From Mauremys mutica (Eukaryota > Chordata > Testudines > Geoemydidae): a stretch of 64,000 bases of DNA. Shown here piece after piece: positions 25,401-40,400 of the stretch. How positions within the stretch are numbered: the stretch's first letter is position 1; every line of letters starts with the position of its first letter. A program made the translations under genes and the position numbers. Below the pieces are notes generated by a model. The model did not search any database and had not been told where the DNA came from. It saw only the letters and a program-made list of their open reading frames with translations. The stretch is taken from NCBI RefSeq assembly GCF_020497125.1, contig NC_059075.1, positions 63,259,321 through 63,323,320 of the forward strand, in the 5' to 3' direction.

Positions 25401-28400
25401 GAAAATTGTGCTCTGGTCTGAACCTTAGGTAAGTATGCTTCAGTTTCAAACAGTTGCATATGATTTCAGCCATTCCACTCCCATTGACTTTTCCAAAGAT
25501 TCAAGATAACCCTGAAAGGCAATACCATTATTATGCTTATTGGCTTAGTTTCTAACTTCATATCTGTTCCTAGGCACTCAAGCCCTGCCTCCACTCTTCT
25601 CCTTGGGCTACCACCAGTGCCGCTGGAACTATGAGGATGAGCAGGATGTAAAGACAGTAGACACTGCCTTTGATGAGCATGACATCCCCTATGATGTTAT
25701 ATGGCTGGATATAGAGCACACAGAAGGCAAGAGGTACTTCACCTGGGACAAGAAAAAATTCCAGCACCCCAAAAGGATGCAGGAACTGCTCAAGAGGAAA
25801 AAACGCAAGGTACATTATACAGAGGGAGGATGGAAAATGTCACCGTACAGAATAATCTAGGGAGGCCCTAAATACTTGAGCAAACATGTCTCATTCCATG
25901 TCCGCACCAGCTGTTATTAGTGGCTGTGGTGGGTCAGTTCTTACTAATGTTTTGCTTAGTTAGCATAAGGCAGAGGACAAAGCTTTCTTGGTCTAGGCTC
26001 CACCTATATGAAACTCCATCTTACAGGAGGTTTCACTGCAGTCCTTGTCAGCTGTGTTTAGGTCATAAAGGAAAGTCTGTTTATTTCAACAGGGTGACCT
26101 TTACCCATTATTAAGCCCCTTTCTCTGTTTTTGCTTTTCTTTTTTACATTGATAATCCATTTTCTCCCCTATCTATGTTAATTGAGAATTGTTCCTTCTT
26201 GTTTGGTGGGATTGGTTGCCTAAGGGCTACTGAGTTTGCCCTTGTGTCAGATCCTTCGGCTGTAGTTGGCAGTGTTTCACGTTGGTTAATCTTTATTTCT
26301 GCTTTTATTGTATAGTCCTTAGATATATATATAATACATTTATAAGTCCATACAAGTGCAGAATCTAGAGAATATGTAACCAACTAATGAACTCATACAA
26401 TAGTTGATCTCAGCCCAAAACCAATGTTAAAGTAGTGAAGTCATAGTAAGGTACATAGTAGCACTTCTTCTGTCCATGGAATTAATGGCTGCAGAAGGTA
26501 ACTAAGCAAAATACAATGGTTAAATTTTGTAAAAGGTCAGGAAATTTTTATAACTGATATTTATTATGCATGTTAAGATATGAGTGTGACATCCCCCAAA
26601 GTACAATCCAGCTCATAAGATAGCTGTGCCCCTTTAATGCTCCAGTGTGGTATATACTGTGTGTGGCTTTGCTGTATTTGTTGGCACTCTGCCCACTCAC
26701 CCAGCCTCTAGTATGCAGCTCACCCCCAGACAACTACCAGAGTTTTATGCCCAGAGTTTTATGCCATTCTTACATATAGAATGACACCCATTTATCTCTA
26801 GTCCCAGCCTTGCACTCCAGAAATGTGCGTCTTACACTGCTCAAGACCCCCTTGGACAGTGCAAGCTCTTAAGTTAGTCATTTTATCAAAGAAAATAAAT
26901 ATGCGCTGGCCCTTGCTAAGCTGAGTAGATTCCCCAAACTCTTCAGCCAAAAACACACTGGTTTAGATAAAACATTAAAATACGTTTATTAACTACAGAA
27001 AGATAGATTTTAAGTGATTACTGGTGGAGTTGGCATTGAAGATCAGAATTGGTTACAAAAAGAAATAAAAGATAAAAACTGGAAGCTGTTTCCTAGACTT
27101 TACTAAAGCTAAATTTGAAGCAAACAGTTTCTCTCACCCCTCTGGATGTTGCAGGCAGTTCAGTTCTTAGTACATAGGCTGGTTTCCTTTCCCAGCCTGC
27201 GATCAATCTTCCCCAGTTCCAAGTCTTACACTCAATCTTGTTTTAGTAAAGATGGAAGAGAAGAGAAGTGGCCTTTGTTCCCCCTTTTTATATTGTGACC
27301 GGGTGCCTGGATGGGCTGCACTGAGAATGTTATACTCAGGGCAGACTGCAAGGAATAGGGCAGACAATCTCCCAAACTGGTGGTTTATTCTATAATTGGA
27401 TTCACCAAGCCAGTAACAAAACAGTTTCTGCAATATCACACTGGTTACCAAGAAGCCTGAGAGAGCCTGGCTGGGAGTCAGTGGTGACCCGCTCCCTGCC
27501 TGGGCTTGGCTGCCAGGAACAGAGGCTGAGCGAGCCAGAAACATGTGGGGGGCGGGAAAAGGGGCTCCAGATTGCTTGGCCTCTGACTTCAGCAGCTGGA
27601 CTGGCTGTGGGCTTCCCCTCTCCCAGGTCTTGTTGCTGGGGACAGGGGCTGAGCAAGTCGGTCCCCCTCCCTACCCTGGCATGCTCAGCCCTTGTCCCCG
27701 GCAGCCAAACCTGAGCAGGAAGTGGGCTGCTGCTGCCTCCCAGCCAGGCTCTCTCAGACAGCTCCATCTTGCCCCCTGCCCAGCTGCCAGAGACAGCTGC
27801 TGAACATGGAGATGGGAGACACAGGGAGAGAAGGACAGAACCCCTCTCTGCCCTTGCCCCGCCCCGCTGCCGCAGATAATGTGGGGCAGGGAGAGCATGG
27901 TGGCCGCAGGCTGGGCGGTGGATAGGGGGGGTCACTGGGCAGAGGAGACATGTGGGACAGCCATATGCAATGTTCCCTCAAACTTCCCTCAATGTTCCCT
28001 TAAAATCCATTCTACATGAATGGGAAAAATTAGTTATGTGCACCAATATGGAGATGATGTGTGGTGGGGGTGGGGCTGAGGGGTTTGGCATGTGGGAGGG
28101 AGCTCAGGACTGGGCCAGAGGGTTGGAGTGCAGGGGCTGAGGGCTCTGGCTGGGCGTGTGGGCTCTGGGGTGGGGCCAGAGATGAGGGGTTCCGGGTAAT
28201 GGAGGGGCTGAGGGCTACGGCAAAGAATTGGGGTGTGGGAGGGGGTGAGGACTCTGACTGGGGGTGCAGGCTTTGGGGTGGGACTGGGAATGAGGGGTTC
28301 AGGATGCGGGATGGGGCTCAGGGCTAGGGCAGAGGGTTGGGGTGCGGGGTGGGTGAGGGCTCTGGCTGGGGGTGCAGGCTCTAGGGTGGGGCCAGGGATG

Positions 28401-31400
28401 AGTGGTGTGAGATGCAGGATGCCCTGGGGCTGCGGCGGGGAGAGAGGATTGCCCCCAGCCCTCTCCCCGCCGCAGCAGCTCTGGGGCCGGGCCGGGGGCC
28501 AGGGCCGGGAGAAAGGCACCTCTCCCCGCTGCAGCAGCTCCAGGGCTTGGGGAGTTAAGTGTGTGGCTCTTGGTGGCCTCCTACGTGGCTACACAGGCGC
28601 GCACCTTGGAGGGAACTTAGGTCACATGTCCTCCCCTTTAGATTGTGTCTCTCCCCTCCTCCCCAGTATGGGGAGGCAAGAGTCCTCTGTGGTCTCTTGT
28701 TAGGTTATGGATCATACCCAACTTGACAGGAAAAGTTCTTGCTGTGTCATGAGGTCAGGCAACTCCATTGCCTATGTGCTGTGCACTCAGATTTCCATAT
28801 GAACTGCAAATTCTTGCTTGCACCTGCTGTATGCATGCAGGTATCTCTAGGGATGACATGCCAGTCCTTTGTTTATAGTTCTTTTGTTATTTCTAAAGAG
28901 CTAGACTGTGGGCATTCCCCAGACTCACAACATGTTTCAGTAGCAAACATATAGCAAAATCTCATATCTCCATATACAGTGTTGATACATACATTTTAAC
29001 AGGGCAATAATATTCAGCAGACTATAACTTTTCCCAGTGATACCTCCCAAGGCGTACTTTGTACAAGATTTATCATAATAAGTGGTGACCATAATAGTAT
29101 ATGCTGTCACAATGTGTAATGTGGCAGGGCACTTCTTCCATCTCACCAAGCTTAGTGCTTCCCCCGCAGATGATGGTGGGGCCTGAAGTAAATCAGCCCC
29201 ACTCTGGGTAGCGTTGGGCTTCCCATTCTGGGTTTATTTATCAACATTTTCAAGGCAGGCCCAAGAAGTACTCCTCTACCATACAAAAGAAACAAATTCA
29301 CAACACAGAATATAGGGGGAATACCTTTTCCTACCCCCTCTTGAAGGGGATCGTGTTGCCTTGTTATTGGCCACCATGGTGTCCATCTTTCTCCTAAACA
29401 GGCAGTCAGTTTGGTGGTTTTCCCTGGAGGGAGAAGAGCACCCTCTCACCCTGGAGAAGCCTTTTTCCCTGCTGCCATTAACCTTCAGCAGCTTGTCTCT
29501 CCTCCCTCTCTCCCACCAGGAGAGGGGGGGGCTTTAAATGTCCCAGACAGGTCCCAGGTGTCCTTAGTTGACCTGAGATAACCTCTTTTCTGTTTGTAGA
29601 CAATAGGGCCTTTTTCATTCTAGGGCTAATATCCCTGCCTTCCATCACTCCGATTGCAGTGGTCCAGCCTGACTTTGTCACAGTAATTAAATGTTGTGGT
29701 TTAGGGAAGAAACTAGTCACCACAACGGTCAGGGAGGAATTTATTTTCCCACTTCATCAATTGTGTAATGTTGTATTATATTGGTTTTAGGGGAGGTTAC
29801 TTTCTTCTGAAGCATATGGTATAGTACTGACCCTTATTTCAGGTAGACAAGCATACACTGCCACTTGTCTTGTGAAATCAGCTAGTTTACATATGTATAG
29901 TAAGTATGCACAAGGGCCAGTAACTCCTTTTTCAAAAATGTGACTACCCCTGCCTTAACCTGAATCAGGACTGAGCTCTTTCTGTAATATGCTGAACAAC
30001 TGATGCTAATGGATTCTTCTCATCTCTTATGCTGGCAGCTTGTGGTCATTATAGATCCTCACATTAAGGTTGATCCCATGTACGCCCTATACTCTCAGGC
30101 CAAAAAGAAGGGGTATTTTGTGAAGAATAGGAAAGGCCAAGACTTTGAGGGCATTTGTTGGCCAGGTAAGAAACCCACTGCTTATAGTTTATACATTACA
30201 AAATAAACAAATTATAATGTGTAGCAGAATAACATGAGTCAAAAGTGGATAGTCGTGTGGATAGAACTAACATCTCAAAAGGAAAAAAAGTGTTGGTATA
30301 ATTCTTGGATATTCATGATTCCAAGTCTTTTGACAGTTCTAATGCATCTCCTAGTCTTCCCAGCTCTAATTCCTCTACCATTAGTTCTATTATCTCTGCA
30401 TACATGGACACTGACTCTGTGGGTGCTCCAAAAATAGTGAGTGCTCAGCACCCACTGGCAGCCCCTCCTCAATCAGCTCCATCACCTCCTGCCCACCAGC
30501 GGCCCTGCCGATCAGCTCCTCCCCCTCCCTCCCAGTGCCTCCCACCTGCCATGGATCAGCTGTTCAGCAGCATGCAGGAGGCACTGGGGGAAAGGGGGAG
30601 GAGCTAGGGTGGGGAATTCTGAGGGGAGGGGGAAGAATGGGGCAGGGCAGGGGCAGAGTGGGGTGGGAAGAGGCAGGGGAGGCTTGGGGAAAGGGTGGAG
30701 TGGGGAAAGGGCCTGGGGCAGAGCGGGGGTTAAGTACCCCCCGGCAACTTAGAAAGACAATGCCTCTGTCTGCATATAATCTAGATGCATAGCACCATAA
30801 GCAGGGCTGGCTCTACTGTTTTTGCTGCCCCAAGCAGCGTGTCGAATTGCCGCCGTGGACGGCGGGGGCAGTCCGTGTGCCATTAGGGCAGTACGCGCGT
30901 TTCCACGGTGGCGGCAATTCGGCGGCAGCTTCTGTCTTCAGCCGGAAGACAGAAGCTGCGCTGCCACAGACAGCTGAACATAGAAGCTGCCGCAGAATTG
31001 CTGCCACTGCGGAAACGCGTGTGCCACCCTAACAGCACACGGACTGCCCCCGCCGTCCGCGGTGGCAATTCGTCACACTGCTTGGGGGCAAAAACACACG
31101 GACTGCTGCCCCTTGCAGATTGCCGCCCCAAGCACCTGCTTGGAATGCTGGTGCCTGGAGCTGGCCCTGACCATAAGGTTACTGAACTTGTGCAAAGATC
31201 AGTACTCTAAGTTGTCCAATGTTACATAACTCCTACTCAGCCTGTTACATGAAATTGTTTATAAAAGTAAGCAAAGGTTGAGTCAAATAGACTGGTACAA
31301 ACTGGATTGTTAAAAGAACTGTAATAAGAGGTCTTCAAGGTTCCTGCTGAAGTCACTGGTTGGTATAACAACAAGCTTAAAGATTCTAGAAATAGGAGGA

Positions 31401-34400
31401 ATTGTTCATAGTTGAAATCACTGAACTGTGTTAATTTTAATGAGAGGAGATTGCTGTTCCTTCTTGGATTTTTAATGGTGATTGTTACAATGGGAGTAAG
31501 CCAGTGATAACATAAAACCCAAGACCACACTTCACTGTTTAATGTTGTAACAGTGAACAAGGGTTTCATTTACACTTTCTCCCTAGTGGGGCCTGAGACA
31601 CCCCTTTGAAAACACTTCAAACTTCATGGAGTGGGGCTTATATTCTTCACTGTATAGTGTGGCTAGAGAAATCCTTTCCACTTGAAGTTTGTGAGGCCAT
31701 GCAGGGAGAGACAGTGGCCATGGCGTTGAAACAGTACCATAAAGATCCTTTTCAGCAAAGGTGGGAACAGCAAAATTGGAAAAGGGTTAGATCAGATGGA
31801 GGGGGAAAATTCTGAGAAGGGAAAAGGGAAAGTGAGATAAGAGTTAATAGGATTTGGACACCATTAAGATTGACGAGCACCAATTTTATATTTTAAAATA
31901 TCCATCTAATTCCAGAAAACATGATTTTTGTAGAAGTTGCCAGTCTTAAAATTCTAGCTTCAAGCCTGACAACCTAGCAACAAATAACAGGGAGTCGTGA
32001 CATGGGTGCGGCTCTGAAATAAGTATATAGATGCATTTTGTTTCATTCCTGACTATACTTGGGAGTGCCTGCACTTCCAAAACTCCACTACACTGTTGGT
32101 GAATACTGCATTACTGGTGCATGGAGAGTAGACATCTCTGTAAACAAGGAAATATATAAGGCTCAATGGGGTTCCAGCAGGGGCATAAACTGACAGCAAA
32201 TTAGCTGTCTGTGTACAATGTTTAAATCACTGTGGCTCTATACTATGTAATGAACGTAGTACAGCCATTGCAGAACACAGTTATCCACCTCCTGAGTGAC
32301 ACTCCCTGTAACATCAAGGCTTCGATTCCATCACTGGCTTTCAGGTTGCCTCTGGGAGCCATTCAAAATGCTGGTCACTATCTTTAAATGGTATGGAACT
32401 TAGCCCACCACAACCCAAGCATAGTGGTCTTCAGATCACAGTATAAGGTGTACTACTTTAGTTTAGCACTTGGTTACACTTTGCTTAGGTTTTTGTTCCT
32501 GGCATTTTCGGTTATGTATTAAGGTTACAGCAAAGGCAAAAGTCTCGGTGCTACCCATTGTGGAGATCATTGTATCAACATGTCACAGTGCTTGAATGCC
32601 AAGGCTATAGATGCTATAAAAGTTAAAATAAATCTGATGGTCCACACCTGCAGGTTCCTCTTCTTACCTGGATTTTACCAATCCTGAAGTCCGAGAATGG
32701 TATGCAGATCAGTTTGCCTTCAAATCATATAAGGTTTGTGTTTCTTCTCTTTGGATCCTACAAAGCACATAAAAAACTGGGAAAGGGGAAGAGATAATCG
32801 GAGGAGATAAACTACTAGATAAGTAAGGCAGTGGGGCTTTGTATTTGTAGGTGGTCATTAGACTGTAGAGGCAAATATCCGGAGTATAGTGGTAACCATA
32901 TAGACTGCAGCAGGAACCTCACCGTGGCCTTGTCAACACTAAGAAAAATAGGAGCCTAATTCACCACTGATGCAATTCCCCCCATGATAGCAACAGTGGA
33001 GACTTTGGTGTGGACAGGGAATAGGCATTTTACCACCATGTCATCTAATGCAGCTGTCCCATTCCCAGCTTCTCTCAATAGGAGTCCACATAGGAAACGA
33101 TGTGAGAGTGCTGCCTCTGAGGAGCTCACAGTTACTCTCAAGTCATCCTCCCCCACAATGAGTCCTTTACGCGAGGAGAATAGTGTGGAAGTACTGGCTG
33201 TTCATAGCCTATAGTCACATCACTCCTAGCCCCTTCCAGGCTGTACTCAATATTAGACGTGTGTGTCACTGAAACACTGCCCAGCTCCCAATCATTTTTT
33301 TGTTGGAACCCCACTTTGCAAGGGGCAGGTAAACTCATGCTACTTATGGGCCCTCACTTCATGTCCCAAGGCAACTTTTCCTCCCCAGTTTCTTTTTCCT
33401 GTCCTTTTCTGCAGTTTTCCTCTGAGCTTTTTAATATTTTAAAATTCTCTTATTAACTTTTATGCTCCCCTGCCTCCTTCCCACCATCACTCACAAGAAA
33501 ACATTCTGCTTGCTGTGAGGCTTGAGGCATCTATTGGTTGCACATGTATGGGCACTCGGCCCACAGGGCCATTTCAGCTGAGTGCTGTGAGAGCTGAAAA
33601 GCTCAAATAAGTTTTTGGACTGCAACCCTGTACTCATAAGCTGCTTCTGTGGCCAGACGAATTAGGGGCTGTCAGGAGAGAAGAGAGGGAAGACAGACAG
33701 CTTTCCATAAGTCATCCTCAGCTTTACCTGGAGCCATGGGAGCATATTTGCAGTGCCACTGTTCTGTTGCTTCTCTTCCTGTGCATCCCCTACACTAGCA
33801 CCACCCACCACTGCAGTTCAGGTAACGTTGGATTAACCTAATGACTTAAATGTACCCTAAATGCCACTTTGTATCACAGGGCTCTACTGACATCCTGTTT
33901 GTATGGAATGATATGAATGAGCCTTCAGTCTTCAAAGGGGCAGAACTAACCATGCAGAGAGATGCTGTCCACCATGGCAACTGGGAGCACCGGGAGGTTC
34001 ACAATCTCTATGGCTTTTACCAGGTAGGGCACCTAAAGACAAAAATCTACTGCCAGAGATACTCTGTCCTGGATGATTATGGTTTTTATTATATGTACTG
34101 TGGTAGCGCCCAGATGGTCCGATCAAGATTGGGGCCCTGTTGTACTAGGTGCCAGTATTTTGGAATCAGCTTCTCCATGATAAGACCTGTAACAGTGATA
34201 GCACTCATGCATATCTTTCTACTGCAACAGTGTAAGGACATCAATCTGTTACATATGCAATGTTAGTATTTCTATATTTTTCCCTGTTCTAGTGTCTTCC
34301 AACAAACTGTGAGTACTTAACTAATGATAATTACTATTATTTCTAGACATATATTTCATATTGTTCCTGCCTTTAATTGTCTACAACAGGAGTATGGTAT

Positions 34401-37400
34401 ATACTGTTTGTAATTAGGTTATCTCCTTGTCGGTTATTCTTATGCTTTGCAGCAAATGGTAACTGCAGAAGGACTTATCAAACGCTCTGGGGGACAGAAG
34501 AGGCCATTTGTCCTCACACGATCTTTCTTTGCTGGATCACAGAAGTATGGTAAGCATGGACAAGCTTCATGAAATCATGTTTTTCTGTAATGGTTTGTTT
34601 TATTTATTTATTTATGCATGCATGCATGCTAGGCCTAGTACTAGGGCTGTCAAACAATTAAAAAATAATTGCAATTAATCACAAGATTAAAAAAAAGTTG
34701 TGATTAATTGCAGTTTTAATCACACTGTTAAACAATATAGAATACCGATTTAAATTCAGCAGAGTACTTGAAGCAAATTTATTAGCTTGCCGCTTTCTTC
34801 TTTCTTTTCCCCCTAATTGCAAGTATAAATTGACCTAGGGACCTGAATTCAGTGTGTAAACTTGAAACCATGCTACTGGTATTTCCAGGTGCAGTATGGA
34901 CAGGAGACAACGTAGCAGAGTGGAGTTACTTAAAAATCTCCATTCCAATGTTGCTCACAATCAGCATTGCAGGAATTTCATTCTGTGGAGGTAAGGAGTT
35001 TAACTGGATTCTTCACTAAATGTAGGCCACCAGACTTACTGAGCTTGACTCTCAAGATTTAAACACACAGCCACCAGAACAACCCACTTCTTTCCTACAC
35101 TCCAATCTGTTTCAAAACAGATTTAGTCCATTTACAGCTCCCAGTAGCATTCTTCTCTCCTTCCTTTGGCATATGCATCTTTGGTAGCATGTGAGTCCTT
35201 TGAACTGACAGCTTGGAGTTGTCTTCCATGAGCATCAGTATAATTTTCCCCTGTGACAAGGAAAACCACTCACTGTGTCTCTAAATGCTATCAACCTGTT
35301 TCATCATCAAGTGAGAGTCCGATAATTTTTTTCACTTTGTATAGCCAAGCAGCTGCCTTTCAGCAGGATAGGAGGTACCATATTACATTAATGTATTTGT
35401 AATGTTTGTAATAAGAGAAATTCATGTTTTTGCAGAACACTTTCATAAATCAATTAACATATCTCTTTAAATTTTAGCTGATGTGGGCGGGTTTATTGGG
35501 GACCCAGAACCAGAGCTACTTGTTCGCTGGTATCAGGCTGGTGCATACCAACCATTCTTCAGAGGCCATGCCAATATCGAAAGCAAACGACGTGAACCAT
35601 GGCTATTTGGGGATGAGAACACACAGATCATCAGGGAAGCCATTAGAGAGCGCTACACCCTTCTGCCCTACTTGTATTCACTGTTCTACCGGGCACACAC
35701 CACTGCTGAACCAGTCATGAGGTAAGATCATAAGGGGCTACATTAAAACTACTTGTATTGCTCTTTATATAAAGGCCCCTCTTATGAGCCAGGAAATTTT
35801 ATACTTGTGTCAAGATGGATGTTTCGGGGGGGAAATTAAATTACTCTTCTTTACTTTTGTGACTTTCAGTTTGAATTTTTAAAAGCAAATAATATATTAC
35901 ATTCATTTTCTAAAAGAGCGCAATTGAGCACATCAGTTAAATAAACCATTACCACATACAGTCTTAGATAAATTTCTAAAAAACAGTAGACCCCCAAGAA
36001 GAATGTTATCACTATTCTCATCCATATCTAAATACTGCCAGTGGATCCCTAAGCTGACCTGAAAGTTTCAGAGTCTGCCTTTTCTCTCTCTCCGGTAAAT
36101 GCTTTTGGTTCATCTGAAGAAACTGGGCCAACTGGGTTACCTTTCCCAGAGTTCATTTCATATAGATAATTCAAGTATGAGGTATATGCCATGCCACATT
36201 TCCTATAATCATTTTTCCTTTAGTAATGTAATACAAACATTAAATTAGTAAACTAGCTTCCATTGTGCTACTTTCCAATCTATAATGAGAGGTCTCCGTG
36301 GAGCTGGTGCAACAGTCACATCAGTAGAAGATAAATATTACTAATCTCTCTTGTATTTTTGTCTCTTACAAATGGCACTAGAATTGCTGTCCTTTTTTCA
36401 AATTTCTCTTCACTAGTTGTAATGCAAAAACATTTAAAGATAAGGCCTAACTTTTAATAGGGCAGAAGCTCTGGGATGCACTCAGTTGTGAACCTGATTT
36501 GTGCATGCAGGCACTACAAGAGCCAGTGAGGGCATCTGTCTGGCCCTTTGCATATACAAATGTCCCATTTGTATATACTGTCTAGCACCTAACCATCCCC
36601 TAAGCTTCTACCTTTCTAAAAATCAGGCCCATGTTGACTATATACAGTAATAAATACTGCCATGGTTATAGCTAGCATTGTGGCAAATTCAGAAACTAAA
36701 AAAGGAAGTGTGGTATTTTCTTCACTGGTTTATGAAGGCAAGCAGAATGTAAAATCTGCAAGTACTCCTCTTCTTTTTGCCAATAAACAGTGGTGTTGCA
36801 GCATTCAACAGTATGCCTATTAGTAAGCAGGTCAGGCAGGCATTGTTTGTGAGGGAATGCACAGAATTGCTCCAGTTCTTGTCTCTAACTAGAAAGAGCT
36901 ATTGTTATCGCAACATTTGGAATTATAAATAAGCAAAAGAAGGCCTATGCAGTGACCTCATGATTAGCGTACCACATTACTATGCAATTCATCTTCTGAG
37001 TCAGGTTTTTCAGTCCCTGACCAACAGGACCCAGGATTGCTGTCAAATCAGCACAGTCAGCTGCTGAGAAGAAAATAGACTGTCCCCCAGAAACGAGCCA
37101 GTGTAGGAGCAATGCTGATGGTCTCTGAAGGAAAGTCCTATCCATCTCCCCTCTGCTAGAAGAAAGCTCAATGCTATATGAGTTCATCAGGAAAGGGGGG
37201 GATTCCCAGGGTTGCCAAGGGCAAAACAGAGACACATACCAAAACCAGAGCAAAAAGAAAAACAAACAGTAGTTAGACTGAGCACACACACTGAGTAGCC
37301 CAAATACTGTGATCTGGCTTGCAAGAGCCTGCGGAGGAGGCTGGGTTAGACCAGCTTTTTGCTTGCAGTAGATACACTGGGAATTGCCTTAACTCTCGTT

Positions 37401-40400
37401 CAGCTGGGAAACAATGATTGTATAAGAAGTGGCATTTAAAGGGACAGATGAGAAATGTGTCCAGTCTTCCTTGGTTGGATGGCGGTAGTCACAAAATGGG
37501 CCTTGTAGGAGAGTGGGAATGTAGAAAATGGTGGGGAGCCTGTGGACTCCAGCTGAGTCACAGAGGTGTCCAATGGAAAAGAAGAAACGGACAAGACTCC
37601 ACCTTGCTTTCTACAGGCCTCTCTGGGTAGAGTTCCCCAAGGAACAAGAAACTTTTGGTGTGGAAGACGAATACATGCTGGGTAAGTAAACCATTTCCTA
37701 AATCCAGACATCAGCTGGTGTTTAAGTTTCAAAGTTAAGCACTTCTGCATATTATAGTAGCAAAAAGTATGAAAACCCTGGCCAAGATTTTTAAAAGTGA
37801 GAGATATTTTAAAGAGGCCTGATTTTCAGAGGATGAATGCTCAACACTTCTGAAAATCAGATTCCTTTAAAGATGTCTCACATTGAGGTGAAAAAAGAGG
37901 CACTCATCATTAGTTGGTTTTGAAAATCTTGGCTCTCATTTCCATATGGCAGAGATGGATCTTAGTTCCAGCATCTAAAACCACAGCCTGCATCAGGTGT
38001 GACAGCATCTAATAACTAATTATCCAGAGCTGATGGAGAGGGTGGAGTGATTTCAGTGCCTCTGATGGAATTTACCTTCTCTGTGGATTCTAATAAATCA
38101 TCCCTGCTAGGTTTGAGTAACCTCTAGAGCTAGAAAAATACATCTTTAAGAGCAAATTTTTAGCCTTTTTGAATGTTCCAAGTGTTAGAACTTCAGAAAC
38201 TTTTCTCCCACACACCCTTGTCAGTTACACATCTTTGAACACTGCACTATGCAATCAACCTATTCAATATATTTTTCAGAAAAAAGTGTAAACATTTCCA
38301 ATGAAGTGCATTGAAAAGGAGTTTTCCTTCTTCCTTGCTTCTGGTTGTAAGAAAGTGTTGGTTTTTTTAAATACGAAAATATATTAATAGACTCTCCAGT
38401 CCCTCACCAGTCCAGTGTGCAAGCACATTAACCCGTAGGACCCTGGATATTATCGCCTGTGAAGAGGGAACATTTCTGTGGGAGTCCATTGTTAACATAT
38501 TGGTAACACACCATAGTTTTGGATTCTATGCTGGTGTTTAACATTGCATGGTCATAACTCTTACAGACACTGAGTACGACTTTCAAAAGCACCTAAATGA
38601 ATTAGGCACTTGCCTAACTCCCATTGCATTTCAAAGAGATGTGAACATCTGATTCCCTTAGGTGCTTTTGAAAATCTTATCCAATAAGTCTGTAGCCTTC
38701 AACCTTAAATATTAGCCCCACAATGGAATCTTTAGGTAAAGGCAAAACAATTATACAAGAGCTAGATATTATTAACTTATACAGCACTTTTCATTAGTAG
38801 GTCTCACAGTTCTATCTTTACAAAGGAGGTCAGTGTCATCCCCTTTTTACAGATGGGGTAACTGAGGCACAGAGAGGTGAAGTGACTTGCCCAAGGTCAC
38901 CCAACAGGCCAGTAGCTGAGCCACGAATAGAGCCCAGGTCTCCTTGAGTCTCAGTCCAATGCCCTATTCACAGGCTATGCTGCATCTTCTCATTTCCTTT
39001 TGTATCTTTTATTCCAGGAAACGCTTTACTGGTGCATCCAGTCATTGAACAAGAGGCCACTACAGTGAATGTTTTACTGCCTGGGTCAGATGAGGTAAGG
39101 GTAACTAAGAACCCACTCTGATGTTTGAATCAAAGAAAGTGCATTAACTCCATTCTCGTGAGTCCTCTTCTATCCCAGCATAATCAATAAGTGATATTGC
39201 TACTAGCGGCAACCCAAGTCCCCTTCTCAAGGCCTCTCTTCCCCATTTGTCTGTCTCTTGCGCAGCAATCTCTGTACTTTCTACACATAGACTACCCTCC
39301 CTGGGCCAGCACCCCAAGCTATTACTCTCTTCTAATTGAAATCCCTCCTCAAGCCCCACTCCTTCCATGACACCTTGTTGGAATTATTAATATTAATATG
39401 GGAAACCACCAAACATGAATTTAATCATAAATTCCTTTATTAAATCCAAAGGCCAAATGATACTTATACAAGTGCTCTAAACATGCCTACAAACCCTAAC
39501 TAATAAGCAATTTACTATATCCAAACAACAACAAAAAATGTATAAGTATTTGATCAAGATACTTACAAATGGGCTACACCCAGGGGTGTTTAGAGCCATA
39601 TTGGCTGGCTCCAACATGGTCAGGCAGGTATTAGCAATGAATCCTTTAAGAGTTTACTTTGTATGCCCTTTTAACAAACAAGTGATGTCATTGCCAATTG
39701 CTGACTTCAGCTAAAAATCAATTTGAGACAGTTCACCTTATTTCCAGTCTTAATCCAGATAAGATTTAGCACCTCCTTTCTTCCCAAGGCTTTTCCTCCC
39801 TTCCCTCTAGCTGTCCAACAGTTTCCCCATTGCACCTAGGTTTACACAGGCTTTAACACTGGTGTGTGAGTTGGGGAAGGGCCATGTTGGCTCATTTTAA
39901 GACAGATTCTCTTTGTTTTATTTAAAACCATCTGCAGTCATCCCTTTTGGTCAGAGGCTTTCTTTTTAGAAACTTCCCCTTATCTCATTAGTTATTCTTT
40001 GAACCAGACATCCTCCCTACTTCATTCCTTCTGGCCTTATTACTTATTATTTTCAAGGCCTTCCTTCTTCTTGCTAGTCTGGGTTTTTCTTTACAACAAA
40101 TATATATTTCCTTAACCAAACTTAAGCTAAATGTAGTTCTTTAATTTTATACTTATCCTACACCTCTGCAACATACTAGCTGACTTAAGTTTCATAGGTT
40201 GATTCGAGGACTGGAAGGGACCTCAAGAGGTCATCGAGTCCAGTCCCCTGCCCTCAGGGCAGGACCAAATACTGTCTAGACCATCTCTGATAGCCATTTA
40301 TCTAACCTACTCTTAAATATCTCCAGAGATGGAGATTCCGCAACCTCCCTAGGCAATTTATTCCAGGGTTTAACCACCCTGACAGTTAGGAACTTTTTCC

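Larger units (their letters stand above)
22236..25573. other. GANC introns 8-10 outside exons
   Basis: Apart from exons 9 and 10 and the fold-back repeat at 24621-24805, no supported feature was found. Confidence 0.5.
26585..29111 (-). mobile_element. LTR (family A) copy 2, interrupted
   Basis: Begins TGTGACATCC at 26585 and ends TGTCACA at 29105-29111, minus orientation, with minus-strand AATAAA at 26985-26990. It is colinear with copy 1. It is interrupted from about 27292 to 28622 by a GC-rich block that includes a hAT element. The flanks ATGAG and ATGTG are similar but not identical. Confidence 0.65.

Noticed and set aside
27402..28703. Several frames of 80-177 codons on both strands
   Set aside because: GC-rich repeat and minisatellite composition, low-complexity Pro/Gly/Arg/Ser products, no motifs.
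31606..31815. Possible additional GANC exon
   Set aside because: Falls between exons 12 and 13, which already join in frame; no similarity to the family.
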